From a virus, in IMG/VR virus record IMGVR_UViG_3300009001_000073, positions 1 to 27,279 of that record: DNA of 27,279 nt. The stretch is one strand, 5' to 3'. The notes below the pieces were generated by a model. It was given only the letters and a program-made list of their open reading frames with translations, did not search any database and was not told where the DNA came from. The translations under genes were made by a program, and so were the position numbers. Below, one piece after another: positions 1 through 7,575 of the stretch. Numbering within the stretch: position 1 is the stretch's first letter; each line of letters begins with the position of its first letter.

Positions 1-368
1 AAACCAGCTACAACGGCGTGTACGAGCCTCTGACGGCGTTTAATCCGGTTTTCTTCTGCTTCCCTACGCTTGCGCCTCGCCTCAGCACAGAATTTCTGGT
101 AATCTGCCCACATATTCGGGCGGCCAGCCCATATCATCTGCTCTCGTAACAGGGCTTCCTGTTCTTTGATGCGCTCCAAGGCCATAAACTCAGCGAGATC
201 GTTATTCTTGCCACCGCCACCCTTTTTGTTGACCTTGCGCTCCAAGTCTTCTTTTGCGGTTGTAAAGACACCAAAGGCACTTGCGGCAGAGGCGAGTTCC
301 CTGCCGTTGTTAACAGTTTCCTTGATGATCTTAAAGGCGGCATTAGCCGCCGCAAGTTCCGCTAACAT
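1..368 (-). CDS. Conserved phage protein, coiled-coil, C-terminus cut by window edge
   Basis: An open frame runs leftward from the ATG at 368 to the window edge with no stop, giving about 122 residues. It begins MLAELAAANAAFKIIKETVN and is predicted helical. A glycine/lysine stretch (KKGGGGKN, about residues 48-55) separates two helical parts, and the far end is very basic (RRKRREAEENRIKRRQR). The start overlaps the stop of the upstream gene as TAATG, which implies translational coupling. Proteins with this opening are familiar from the tail end of marine phage structural operons, but I know of no assigned function. There is no signal peptide or membrane segment. A small virion or lysis-region protein is the most I would infer. 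The true C-terminus is not in the window. Confidence 0.7.
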   Translation of the reverse strand, partial: MLAELAAANAAFKIIKETVNNGRELASAASAFGVFTTAKEDLERKVNKKGGGGKNNDLAEFMALERIKEQEALLREQMIWAGRPNMWADYQKFCAEARRKRREAEENRIKRRQRLVHAVVAG

Positions 369-595
369 TAGTACACCCTGACTTTGCTGGTATCCACATA
401 CTTAGGCACACAGTAGGCTGTGACCTGATCGTCAGGATGATTATACCTTATGTCAGGGCGACTACCAAATCGGCGAGAAATCTCTGCGGCAAAATGGTTG
501 CATCGGTCTATTGACTGAAAGTGCATATCATTGCTTTGAAGGTAACGGCCGTCTCCTGCGCCCAGCCAGACGAGCAACAGGAAGACGTGTTCCAT
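368..595 (-). CDS. Small protein with hydrophobic N-terminus, possibly exported
   Basis: This 75-aa protein opens MEHVFLLLVWLGAGDGRYLQ. The short hydrophobic stretch at residues 3-12 could be a signal or membrane anchor, although no lysine or arginine precedes it. Two cysteines (about 32 and 62) could pair if the protein is periplasmic. The start overlaps the upstream stop as TAATG at 595, and its own stop overlaps the next start the same way at 368, so it belongs to a coupled chain. Small proteins of this kind, with a hydrophobic start and two cysteines, occur beside a membrane/coiled-coil protein in marine phages. A part in lysis or the cell envelope is possible but is inference only. Confidence 0.6.
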   Translation of the reverse strand: MEHVFLLLVWLGAGDGRYLQSNDMHFQSIDRCNHFAAEISRRFGSRPDIRYNHPDDQVTAYCVPKYVDTSKVRVY

Positions 596-816
596 TACTT
601 TTCAAGCAATCTTTCGATGCGATCCTCTATGCGGCGCAACGTAACGAGTAGGGTGTCCAAGTCACCCTTTAACTCGGCTTTGGTGGCGTAATCTTCGCGT
701 GTCCTGTTCAGCAGGATATTAAGCCGCTTGACTTCGTTGTTAGTGTTGATCAGAAACCAAGCAATACCAGCAAGGATGATAGAAATTAGTGTATCAATCA
801 TAGCGGCCATTTCCAT
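595..816 (-). CDS. Single-pass membrane protein with C-terminal coiled coil
   Basis: The protein is about 73 aa. A hydrophobic segment (IDTLISIILAGIAWFLI) near the N-terminus is followed by a charged heptad-type helix ending RRIEDRIERLLEK. I place the start at the ATG at 816, which has GGTGG just upstream and lies two bases after the preceding stop; a GTG at 825 is the alternative. The topology (one N-terminal membrane helix, then a coiled coil) fits small holin-like, spanin-like or other phage membrane proteins. There is no endolysin in the window to confirm a lysis cassette. It sits in a short run of small genes downstream of the tail fibre, a common place for lysis genes, so a lysis accessory role is plausible but unproven. 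Confidence 0.65.
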   Translation of the reverse strand: MEMAAMIDTLISIILAGIAWFLINTNNEVKRLNILLNRTREDYATKAELKGDLDTLLVTLRRIEDRIERLLEK

Positions 817-818
817 TG

Positions 819-1163
819 TTACCACCCAGCAGGAGTTTTGCCTACGATTGGCGGTGTGATAAGATTGTCTAACTGTTGTTCAAGCATTGCCTGTAACTCA
901 TCTTCAGTCTTGTCCAGACTAGCCAGCACCCAGCCCTTCACCTGTTCTTTGGTCAGGCTGTCAAACGCTGTGAAGCTGTCAGCATCAGCCTCGCCAACAC
1001 CAGCACTACCATATGCACTGACAGAAAGCGGCTGGCCTTCATCGTTCGTAGCTGTACTGTGGGTTGCTGTTAGCCGCCAATGTACTGACTTGGCTACGTC
1101 TGTTAAAGAACCCTCGCTAGGGGCGGTGTCGATTTGTGGGAGATCCCAAGTGTAGGTTGCCAT
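819..1163 (-). CDS. Small tail-region protein, conserved in phages
   Basis: This 114-aa protein begins MATYTWDLPQIDTAPSEGSL and continues with VHWRLTATHST. The opening (aromatic W, acidic loop, then a beta strand ending in HWR) is a recurring small phage protein encoded next to tail fibre genes. The C-terminal half is helical and acidic (KEQVKGWVLASLDKTEDEL). It has a strong AGGAG ribosome site about 8 bases before the ATG and follows the tail fibre gene by 12 bases. I infer a minor virion or fibre-associated protein; its biochemical role is unknown to me. Confidence 0.7.
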   Translation of the reverse strand: MATYTWDLPQIDTAPSEGSLTDVAKSVHWRLTATHSTATNDEGQPLSVSAYGSAGVGEADADSFTAFDSLTKEQVKGWVLASLDKTEDELQAMLEQQLDNLITPPIVGKTPAGW

Positions 1164-1175
1164 AATTTACTCCTG

Positions 1176-3161
1176 TTAATTAGCTTCCAATGCGGCTATG
1201 CGAGCCTCAAGTTCCTGTATAGTTTTCACTAGCAACGGAACTAGCTTTGACTGGTCAATGCCCTGATAGACAGGATTACCCTCGTCATCTACTTCGTTAT
1301 GTGTGCCAGTGATTGCCTCTGGCACAATGTCCTGCACTTCGTGTGCTAGGAAGCCATCGACTGTGGTATCTGCATCAGCAATAAAGTTAAAGCGAACAGG
1401 GTTGAGTTGCTTGAGGCGTGTGGTTGCATCCCAGTCTGCCGTTACGTTTTCTTTTAGGCGGTAGTCGGAAGATGTGTTGTATGCAACACTAGTTCCGCCA
1501 GAAGTAATTGACCCAATAATGGTTTGCGAGGCATCGCCAAACACTGCAAAATAAGGATTGGTAAACGTAGGCTTTGTTAGCAATAAACAGGAAAACGGCG
1601 AGTTAATTCCAATACCGTCCTGCGGTGCATCAACAGAAATAAACTCGTTTGCGTTATAAACTTTGCTTGTTGTGCCAAAATATATGTCACCATCACTAGC
1701 AATCCGCATACGTTCTGAGCCGCCAGTCCCAAAAGTAAGTGGATGACTGCTTTGGGCTTTTACCTGAACTGTTCCAGTAGGCTCATCTGAAATAAATCTT
1801 GCCTCTACTGTTGACCCACGGGCCAAAATTGCACCACCGTTTGTTAAATTAACAACATCAAGGGTTGTGTAACCAGCAAAATTAGATGGCGAAGCAGTAC
1901 CAATGCCCACGTTGCCGCCGTTAAAGTAGCTATTGCCATCAGCCCTCATTTGCACTTTTGCAGTATCTGCCAAACGAAGGGTGATGTTTCCCTCGTCATT
2001 GTCGCTATCTAGGCCGTTTATCTCAACAACCCTATTGCCGTTTGCCTTTGAAAGCCTAATCCCGTCAAACTGCGTTCCAGATTGAACGTGCAATGACGTT
2101 GAAGGCGAAGTCGTTCCCAGCCCTAATCGCTGTGTGGAGGCATCCCAGAACAGACCCTGCGTCACGCCTGTGCTGTCGTAGAATGAGATGTCGCCGCCAG
2201 AATCTAATGACATACGCTTTTGAAATGAACCAGCACCGTTAGTCGTGTAAAAATCTAAATCCGCAGTAGGATACACACCGCCACGAGATGTGTTTACTGA
2301 GAAAATGCCACTACCCGCTTGGTCTGCATCTGATGTGCTACCGCGAGATGTAAATACAATTCCTTCAAAGTTGTTAGTTGTGCTATCAGAGTTATGAAGT
2401 CTTAAAGCCGCACCACCTAAACTAGCCCAATCTTTTGTTATTGTTGTTGATGATGAAGACGCCTCAAATGTAGAATCTCCATCAATCTGTAGCCCATCAG
2501 CCGTCACACTGCCCTGCACGTCAATTCCAGATGCCGTGGTGGAGATTTTTTTGCTATCATTATAAAATAAATTTACTGCACCATCAGAAACAAACTGAGC
2601 CATTGTTTCGCCAGTATATTTTGCAATATTTACCTGACTACCTCTAATTGCTAATGCACCAGTTCCAGCATCATCAATAAAACTATTGCCATCTGTTGAG
2701 TTATGATAAATCTGAAGGTCGCCGCCGACAGCATCGCCAAAAGTGGCCTTCACGTTGTCGCCGAAATTGATGTTGTTGCCGTTGGTGTCTAGGTTGCCGC
2801 CAAGCTGGGGTGTGGTGTCCTCGACTACATTGCCTATCCTTGTTGACCAAGACAATGTCCCACTGCCATTTGTCGTCAAAGATTGATTTGCTGAACCAGC
2901 CCCATCAGGCAGAGTTAGTGTTGTGGTGGTTGTAACCGCCGCAGGAGCTTGTATCTTGATGCTGTTAGTGTCGGTGTCGTCCTGAAACTTGAGGACATTC
3001 ACGCCGCTAGTACCAGCCGCAAAGTCAGCCAGATGGCTAAGTTGTTCGCGCATGGCATTATTGACATTGCTGGGAAGCATCCCTTCCGCAATAGAGATTC
3101 CGCCCACATCCAGATTATTCGATGCTACGCTGTCGTACTGAGTTAACTTGTCTTTTGCCAT
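1176..3161 (-). CDS. Tail fibre/spike with C-terminal S74 intramolecular chaperone
   Basis: This is a 661-aa adhesin-type protein. The N-terminal part (about 1-120) should attach to the tail. The middle is a long, low-complexity beta-rich shaft with repeated motifs such as GIGTASP and GLGTTSPS, typical of collagen-like or beta-helical trimeric fibres. Residues from about 563 form a peptidase S74/endosialidase-type chaperone domain: SSDYRLKENV with the conserved Ser-Asp pair, then LKQLNPVRFNF, GFLAHEVQDIVPEA and a final coiled coil IQELEARIAALEAN. In characterized members (phage K1F endosialidase, T5 L-shaped fibre) this domain trimerizes the fibre and cleaves itself off at the conserved serine, so the mature protein probably ends near residue 564. 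It is likely the receptor-binding protein. The region upstream holds a short hairpin but no clear promoter. Confidence 0.92.
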   Translation of the reverse strand: MAKDKLTQYDSVASNNLDVGGISIAEGMLPSNVNNAMREQLSHLADFAAGTSGVNVLKFQDDTDTNSIKIQAPAAVTTTTTLTLPDGAGSANQSLTTNGSGTLSWSTRIGNVVEDTTPQLGGNLDTNGNNINFGDNVKATFGDAVGGDLQIYHNSTDGNSFIDDAGTGALAIRGSQVNIAKYTGETMAQFVSDGAVNLFYNDSKKISTTASGIDVQGSVTADGLQIDGDSTFEASSSSTTITKDWASLGGAALRLHNSDSTTNNFEGIVFTSRGSTSDADQAGSGIFSVNTSRGGVYPTADLDFYTTNGAGSFQKRMSLDSGGDISFYDSTGVTQGLFWDASTQRLGLGTTSPSTSLHVQSGTQFDGIRLSKANGNRVVEINGLDSDNDEGNITLRLADTAKVQMRADGNSYFNGGNVGIGTASPSNFAGYTTLDVVNLTNGGAILARGSTVEARFISDEPTGTVQVKAQSSHPLTFGTGGSERMRIASDGDIYFGTTSKVYNANEFISVDAPQDGIGINSPFSCLLLTKPTFTNPYFAVFGDASQTIIGSITSGGTSVAYNTSSDYRLKENVTADWDATTRLKQLNPVRFNFIADADTTVDGFLAHEVQDIVPEAITGTHNEVDDEGNPVYQGIDQSKLVPLLVKTIQELEARIAALEAN

Positions 3162-3190
3162 AAGTCACAACCTCTAAGTGTTTATATCAT

Positions 3191-3206
3191 CTGACCTACT
3201 GGTCAG
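3191..3206 (-). other. Short hairpin upstream of the tail fibre gene
   Basis: CTGACC and GGTCAG form a perfect 6-bp stem around a 4-base loop in the 54-base gap between the 572-aa gene and the tail fibre gene. No U-run follows, so it is not a classical terminator. It could be an RNA processing or stability element, or chance. Confidence 0.3.
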
Positions 3207-3215
3207 CAAGTAAGC

Positions 3216-4934
3216 CTATGGGTATGTCATACCCTCTAAGTATTGGCTGTCGTACAGATCACTACCAAGCATACCTGCCGCCGCTGGAGATCGTAACATT
3301 TCCGAGCCACCACTTAACAAGCCCTGCACATTTACGCCCTTGCCTCTGAACCCAATAGGAATCCTAGTGCCTCTCATTAATGGTTGGCCGATAGATGGCG
3401 AAATTAATGCTCCTGCCCCCATTAATGGCAACATAGTCGATATTGATGATGGATCAATCACCATACCAGCCGTACCGCCACCGCCTAAAAGACCTTGAGC
3501 AAAGAGCAGACGGCCAGCAGTTCCGCTATCTGGCACTTCTTTACCAAGCACCTGTTGGGCTTCCTCTGCAAATGCCTGTAATGGTCTATCGCCAAGTCTG
3601 TATTGCTTCTTCGCCCCTTTAGATTGGGCGCGAATTGTTTGCAAAAGTTTTGTTGGGGTGAACGCCATTTCTTTTACGCCAGCACTTTCACCAGCGACAA
3701 CAAGCGGCTTGAACATAGAATATGCTTCTCTTAGCTTGGCATAATCATCACCCATCTTAGGCTGATTTTTAGCAAACTCATCGAGCAAGATGTCAATTAC
3801 ACCATCAACCGCATAATACTTCTGAGGTTCATTGTTTTTAGCAAATCCCTGTGCAAGCTCACTAAGGCTTGACTTAACCTCAATTAATTCTGAGGCTGTC
3901 ATTTGCTTTTTGCCCTTGAGTTTTTCAAACAGCGTATAAGCAACCATCTCCTCAAGATCAGCTATATCATCAGAACGAATACTGCCGCCATAGCTTTGCA
4001 ATTCAGACTGCAATTTTCCGTATAATGTGTCATCAAAAACGACCGCAACATCGTCTGTCTTTAGGGCGTCAAAGGATTTGTCGATGATTTTTTGTGCTTC
4101 TTCATATGCTTTTCTTGGCGAGTACATTGGCGGCAATTTTTGACCTAATGGGGCAAGAGCCTCATTGTATGCAACCACAGGAAACTGCTTAAATGACTTT
4201 TCCCTTGCCATAGCTAAAGCGTCACCAATAAAGGGTATAGATGATATTTTTTCCTCTGCCTTCTTTGCAATACCACCCATTTGCTGACCAACAGATAATG
4301 TCATACCTTTTGATTTAAGCATCTGAGCCGCTTTAGATGCGGCTGGGGGCAAGAATCTTTGGGTGACCGCACCGATTGTTGCACCCCCAGCAAATGCTTG
4401 CGGATCAATTACAGCCTCACTTTCGCCCATACCGTAAATACCGCCACCAATAGCGGATTTTGTCACTTCAGAGCCTAACATCTTAGGTGTAATTTTCGGC
4501 AAGGCTTGAGTTGTAGCACCAAACATTGATGGCAACAATCTTTTGCCACCCTCTTTCAAAAGTGTACCAGCCTTGCTAAATGGTAGCATACTGCCGACTA
4601 TCTCTGCTGGATAGGATATTAATGGTGCTTCCTCTCTGTATCTTTCTAACTTTTGGCGATATGGTTTTACAGCTTGCTCATATGGTATGCCCATTGTAAT
4701 GCTATCTGCAAACCCCTGCATCTCGTCAAGATTACCAAAGGTAATGCCTTGAGCTATAGCAGTTGCGATCATATCAGCATTTTTCCATAGATAACGAGCA
4801 GTAGTGTCTGTGCCTTCATAGGCATTTCTAGCAAGCCAATCTAACCAACCTTCGGACGGCTCTGTTACTTGTTTTGGGTCAACAGATGATATACCTGTAG
4901 CAACAGATGTTTTTCCAACAACAGAAGAAGACAT
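3216..4934 (-). CDS. Large putative internal virion (ejection-type) protein
   Basis: This 572-aa protein lies in the tail half of the structural operon. It starts directly after the stop of the upstream gene (TAA then ATG). Glycine/alanine-rich amphipathic or weakly hydrophobic stretches (SEVTKSAIGGGIYGMGESEA near residue 155, and LLFAQGLLGGGGTAGMV and MLPLMGAGALISP near the C-terminus) alternate with charged helical parts. That pattern resembles phage internal or ejected proteins that insert into membranes. No enzymatic motif is visible. Proteins of this length and makeup occupy the same position in marine podoviruses without a firm function. I infer a DNA-ejection or internal core role from position and composition only; a structural linker is the alternative. 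Confidence 0.75.
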   Translation of the reverse strand: MSSSVVGKTSVATGISSVDPKQVTEPSEGWLDWLARNAYEGTDTTARYLWKNADMIATAIAQGITFGNLDEMQGFADSITMGIPYEQAVKPYRQKLERYREEAPLISYPAEIVGSMLPFSKAGTLLKEGGKRLLPSMFGATTQALPKITPKMLGSEVTKSAIGGGIYGMGESEAVIDPQAFAGGATIGAVTQRFLPPAASKAAQMLKSKGMTLSVGQQMGGIAKKAEEKISSIPFIGDALAMAREKSFKQFPVVAYNEALAPLGQKLPPMYSPRKAYEEAQKIIDKSFDALKTDDVAVVFDDTLYGKLQSELQSYGGSIRSDDIADLEEMVAYTLFEKLKGKKQMTASELIEVKSSLSELAQGFAKNNEPQKYYAVDGVIDILLDEFAKNQPKMGDDYAKLREAYSMFKPLVVAGESAGVKEMAFTPTKLLQTIRAQSKGAKKQYRLGDRPLQAFAEEAQQVLGKEVPDSGTAGRLLFAQGLLGGGGTAGMVIDPSSISTMLPLMGAGALISPSIGQPLMRGTRIPIGFRGKGVNVQGLLSGGSEMLRSPAAAGMLGSDLYDSQYLEGMTYP

Positions 4935-6137
4935 TTAATCAACCTTTCTGATTTCGCCTGACCCTCTAACAGTGTAGAAAGTGCCTGAAGGCAAAGCATC
5001 ACCCTGCTCTAGTGTCTCAACAATTCTAGGGATAAACTGTTCATTACCAACAATAGGATCAAAGACATTATTAACATTTACCCCTAAACCTTTAGCCCTG
5101 TTAGAATATCTATCCTCAAGCCTATTACGCAATTCTACATAGGGCGAAAACTGATCTTGTGCGGCATTTAAGAAATTTGTTCTCTGGTCAGTTGTAAGCC
5201 TCTGACCGCTTAACACTTGATTATATACAGCAAGAATACTTTGCGGCACTGATCCACTATTTTGTGCTGTTGCAAATTCACCCTCTCTAACGACTGAATT
5301 AGGATCGAGAACCTTCATGAAACCAAATATCAAAGCAATATCATCTGCGCCTGTGGGGTCTGTTTTTGTGGCGGCATTTGTCACTTTTCTATAAGACGTA
5401 AATGCAGAGTCAAACTCTTTGTTTTCCGTTCTAAAATCGTCAGCAAGCTCATTAGTATATTTTGCAATATCCTTTGCAGTTTCACCCTCAGCCTTTAACC
5501 GTTCTGTCTCTTGATCCTTTAATCGTTTAATTCCTGCGGACTCAAGTTCCATCAACTTCAAAGCATTTGCAAAGTCCTGTTGTTCAATTTCGCGCTGTGT
5601 TGCTTGAGCCGCCGCCTGACGCTGTGCCGCCGCTTGTTGTGCCTCATTATAAGTGCCAAGCATAGAGCCAACAATCTGTCCAGTCGTTAATGGCCTGTCC
5701 TGATACCCTGACAACTGCAATCCAGTTGCCGCCGCCGCACTTAATCCAGCCAATTCAGGACTGCCCTTTGCTGGCATACGCAGTTGTGCGGCTCTTAGCT
5801 GATCTAAGCCACTAGGTGTCTTTGGCGTGATTTGTTGTGATGGCATTTGCGATAACGCTGGCGACATATAAGAGGCTGGTGCTACTTGCCCAGTGAATCG
5901 TGTCTGTGGTGTCACTGTTGGCTGTGCAGTTCTTGACGCAATAGCCGCCCTAGTTGACGCAAGTAAATCCCTTGTTGGATCGCCAAAAAACTCTTGATAC
6001 GGCCTCATGTCATAAAATGGACTAGGCTGTTGCACATTTGTATTTAACGGCAACCCTGTTTGCCCAACAATAGGAGTGGCGACCCTTAAATTAGTCTGAG
6101 GTGGAAAATAACCTCGTGGTGCTGGTATATTAGCCAT
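4935..6137 (-). CDS. Putative internal virion protein with Ala/Gln-rich coiled coil
   Basis: This is a 400-aa protein. The first 150 residues are proline/threonine/glutamine-rich and poorly ordered (MANIPAPRGYFPPQTNLRVA). A helical alanine/glutamine-rich segment follows at about 165-215 (EAQQAAAQRQAAAQATQREI). The C-terminal half resembles a conserved helical domain with the phrase VLDPNSVVREGEFATAQNSG at about 275-295. That phrase (large helical domain, DPNSVVRxxEF) recurs in phage internal and tail proteins, including large muralytic or core proteins, where its role is unclear. Start and upstream stop overlap as TAATG at 6137. I infer a virion component next to the 256- and 572-aa proteins, with no visible catalytic residues. 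Confidence 0.75.
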   Translation of the reverse strand: MANIPAPRGYFPPQTNLRVATPIVGQTGLPLNTNVQQPSPFYDMRPYQEFFGDPTRDLLASTRAAIASRTAQPTVTPQTRFTGQVAPASYMSPALSQMPSQQITPKTPSGLDQLRAAQLRMPAKGSPELAGLSAAAATGLQLSGYQDRPLTTGQIVGSMLGTYNEAQQAAAQRQAAAQATQREIEQQDFANALKLMELESAGIKRLKDQETERLKAEGETAKDIAKYTNELADDFRTENKEFDSAFTSYRKVTNAATKTDPTGADDIALIFGFMKVLDPNSVVREGEFATAQNSGSVPQSILAVYNQVLSGQRLTTDQRTNFLNAAQDQFSPYVELRNRLEDRYSNRAKGLGVNVNNVFDPIVGNEQFIPRIVETLEQGDALPSGTFYTVRGSGEIRKVD

Positions 6138-6907
6138 TAGCCCATTGCTCCTAATAAGCCACCGCCGATTGCGAATGGTGCGTATGCGCCGACACCTGCC
6201 CCTGCTGGCAAGAAGTTTGCCGCCGCAGTTGTTGCACCCAATGCGCCACTAAGTGCGCCAGCCGCACGATTAACATATTGTGGCGTGATTGTCTGGCCAC
6301 CCAATGCGCCAGAACCGCCAGAAACCATAGTCAAGTAGTCAGCCAACTTTGATGTTGGTCTGACTTGCTCAAACTGGAAACGCTCGATATCTGCCGCAAG
6401 TTCTGCGCCAGCCTGTGCCTCGCGGATAGCACCAATTTCAGAGAGTGTGCCAAGATCGGCAAAGCCAAACTGACGAGCCGCAGGTGCTTGCTGAATAGCG
6501 GCTTGCTGGGCTTCATAAGCGTATGGGGCAAGGGCTTGTGCTACTGCCGCTTGCTGATAGCCAGAGCCGTAACGCCCTGCTCTAGCGGCCTGTGATTCAA
6601 TCTGCTCAACCACTGGTCTAAATGCGGCTGACTGTAATGGGTTAGTCCCCATTAGGTTCTGCATCACCACCTGTTGTGTAGCTGGGATAAATGGGCTACC
6701 AGATACCGCCTGTTGGCGCATACCGCTAAGTGCCATCTGCGTTTCAGGCGAGAACCCGACAACGGTGCTTTCTGGGTAGTATTGTGGTGTTGGTGATTCA
6801 TACAGACGCTGTGCCTCTGCCAGTCCATACTTGAGGAACGGCTGTGCATACTCTGGTGCGGCTGTTTGCGTTGTAATGGTTCTGGTAGAACCGCCACCCT
6901 TGCTCAT
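6137..6907 (-). CDS. Virion structural protein, Gly/Ala/Gln-rich
   Basis: This 256-aa protein begins MSKGGGSTRTITTQTAAPEY. A central part (about 105-150) has the phrase QAARAGRYGSGYQQAAVAQA followed by alanine/glutamine helices, and the C-terminus is a glycine-rich hydrophobic stretch (about 215-256). The 'RxGRYGSG' turn followed by a helix is a signature I associate with internal or tail proteins of many podoviruses and siphoviruses. An AGGGA ribosome site lies about 9 bases before the ATG. The gene is one base downstream of the acyltransferase-like gene and overlaps the next start. Its C-terminal hydrophobic stretch could contact membranes during ejection. Function is inferred from context only. 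Confidence 0.75.
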   Translation of the reverse strand: MSKGGGSTRTITTQTAAPEYAQPFLKYGLAEAQRLYESPTPQYYPESTVVGFSPETQMALSGMRQQAVSGSPFIPATQQVVMQNLMGTNPLQSAAFRPVVEQIESQAARAGRYGSGYQQAAVAQALAPYAYEAQQAAIQQAPAARQFGFADLGTLSEIGAIREAQAGAELAADIERFQFEQVRPTSKLADYLTMVSGGSGALGGQTITPQYVNRAAGALSGALGATTAAANFLPAGAGVGAYAPFAIGGGLLGAMG

Positions 6908-6908
6908 A

Positions 6909-7283
6909 TCATAATTCCCTTACAAAAACTGTGGACTTTGGTTCATAGTCCTTTAGCTTACGTTGCCAACCCTTGCGGCCTATAATTTCCATTCCTGAAC
7001 AGCCGATTGATCTAGCCCATTGAGCAATGTCTTTTTCGGCCTCGATAAGTTCATCCAGATCACCGCCAGCTAACCAGATGCGGCACACTGAACGGCGTGG
7101 ATAATCCACGATCTCCGTTACAATAGCACATTTTTCTCTAGGAAAAAACTGTGCCTTACCATTCTGTACCGCCAGCCACACATCGTTAATCCTGTGGCTG
7201 TTACTGGCATAAGGTAGTGCCGCCTCAATCCAGTGCTGGCATCTGTCCCACTCATCCGATAATGAGATATGCAAAGTCTGCAT
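6909..7283 (-). CDS. GNAT-fold-like virion-associated protein
   Basis: From the ATG at 7283 the protein is about 124 aa (MQTLHISLSDEWDRCQHWIE). AGGA lies four bases before this ATG. A farther ATG at 7301 is possible but has a poor ribosome site. The layout DEWDRCQHWIEAALPYAS, then WLAVQNGKAQFFP, then CAIVTEIVDYP, then AGGDLDELIEAEKDIAQWAR, then GCSGMEIIGRKGWQRKL is the small phage protein family with an acyltransferase-like (GNAT) topology, found between neck and internal-virion genes. Some members are annotated as internal virion proteins. Whether it binds acetyl-CoA is unknown, because a clear Q/RxxGxG/A loop is not visible. It overlaps the end of the upstream gene by about 30 bases in another frame. 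Confidence 0.75.
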   Translation of the reverse strand: MQTLHISLSDEWDRCQHWIEAALPYASNSHRINDVWLAVQNGKAQFFPREKCAIVTEIVDYPRRSVCRIWLAGGDLDELIEAEKDIAQWARSIGCSGMEIIGRKGWQRKLKDYEPKSTVFVREL

Positions 7284-7575
7284 CGTGTCCTGAGTTGTCA
7301 TAGTTTATAACCATTGTGCCATTCGTACTACTGCCGTCAATATAGGGGTTGTGATGCCAAGGATCATGATTAACACCTGTAAAGAAAACAAGGCTCTGTA
7401 TAGTATAACGTGGCTCATCAACTGTAACTTGGGTTGAGGTAGATGGGAATGTCACATAGCCAACACTATTAAGGCCGCCCTCGATTGTTCGGTTCACAAC
7501 CTCAGCAATTTCGCGTGTAGTTGCATTGATCGGATTAAGTGTGCGGAAATTTGTATTTCTCTGCGCTATTGTCAT
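7252..7575 (-). CDS. Small phage structural-region protein
   Basis: The protein is 107 aa, starting MTIAQRNTNFRTLNPINATT. Its first half reads like a small helical virion protein (NATTREIAEVVNRTIEGGLNS). Its second half is beta-rich with clustered histidines (NHDPWHHNPYIDG) and ends DNSGHDADFAYLIIG. Start and upstream stop overlap as TAATG at 7575. Small proteins with 'INATTREIAEVVNRxxEGKxN' are common between the stabilization protein and the internal-virion genes of marine podoviruses. I know of no biochemical assignment. A role in tail or neck assembly is inferred from position. Confidence 0.7.
   Translation of the reverse strand: MTIAQRNTNFRTLNPINATTREIAEVVNRTIEGGLNSVGYVTFPSTSTQVTVDEPRYTIQSLVFFTGVNHDPWHHNPYIDGSSTNGTMVINYDNSGHDADFAYLIIG

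Noticed and set aside
3191-3206. Terminator upstream of tail fibre
   Set aside because: Perfect 6-bp hairpin but no U-run after it; listed only as a hairpin.
7283-7301. Longer N-terminus for the GNAT-like protein
   Set aside because: The ATG at 7301 lacks a ribosome site, while the ATG at 7283 has AGGA and fits the family's usual start.
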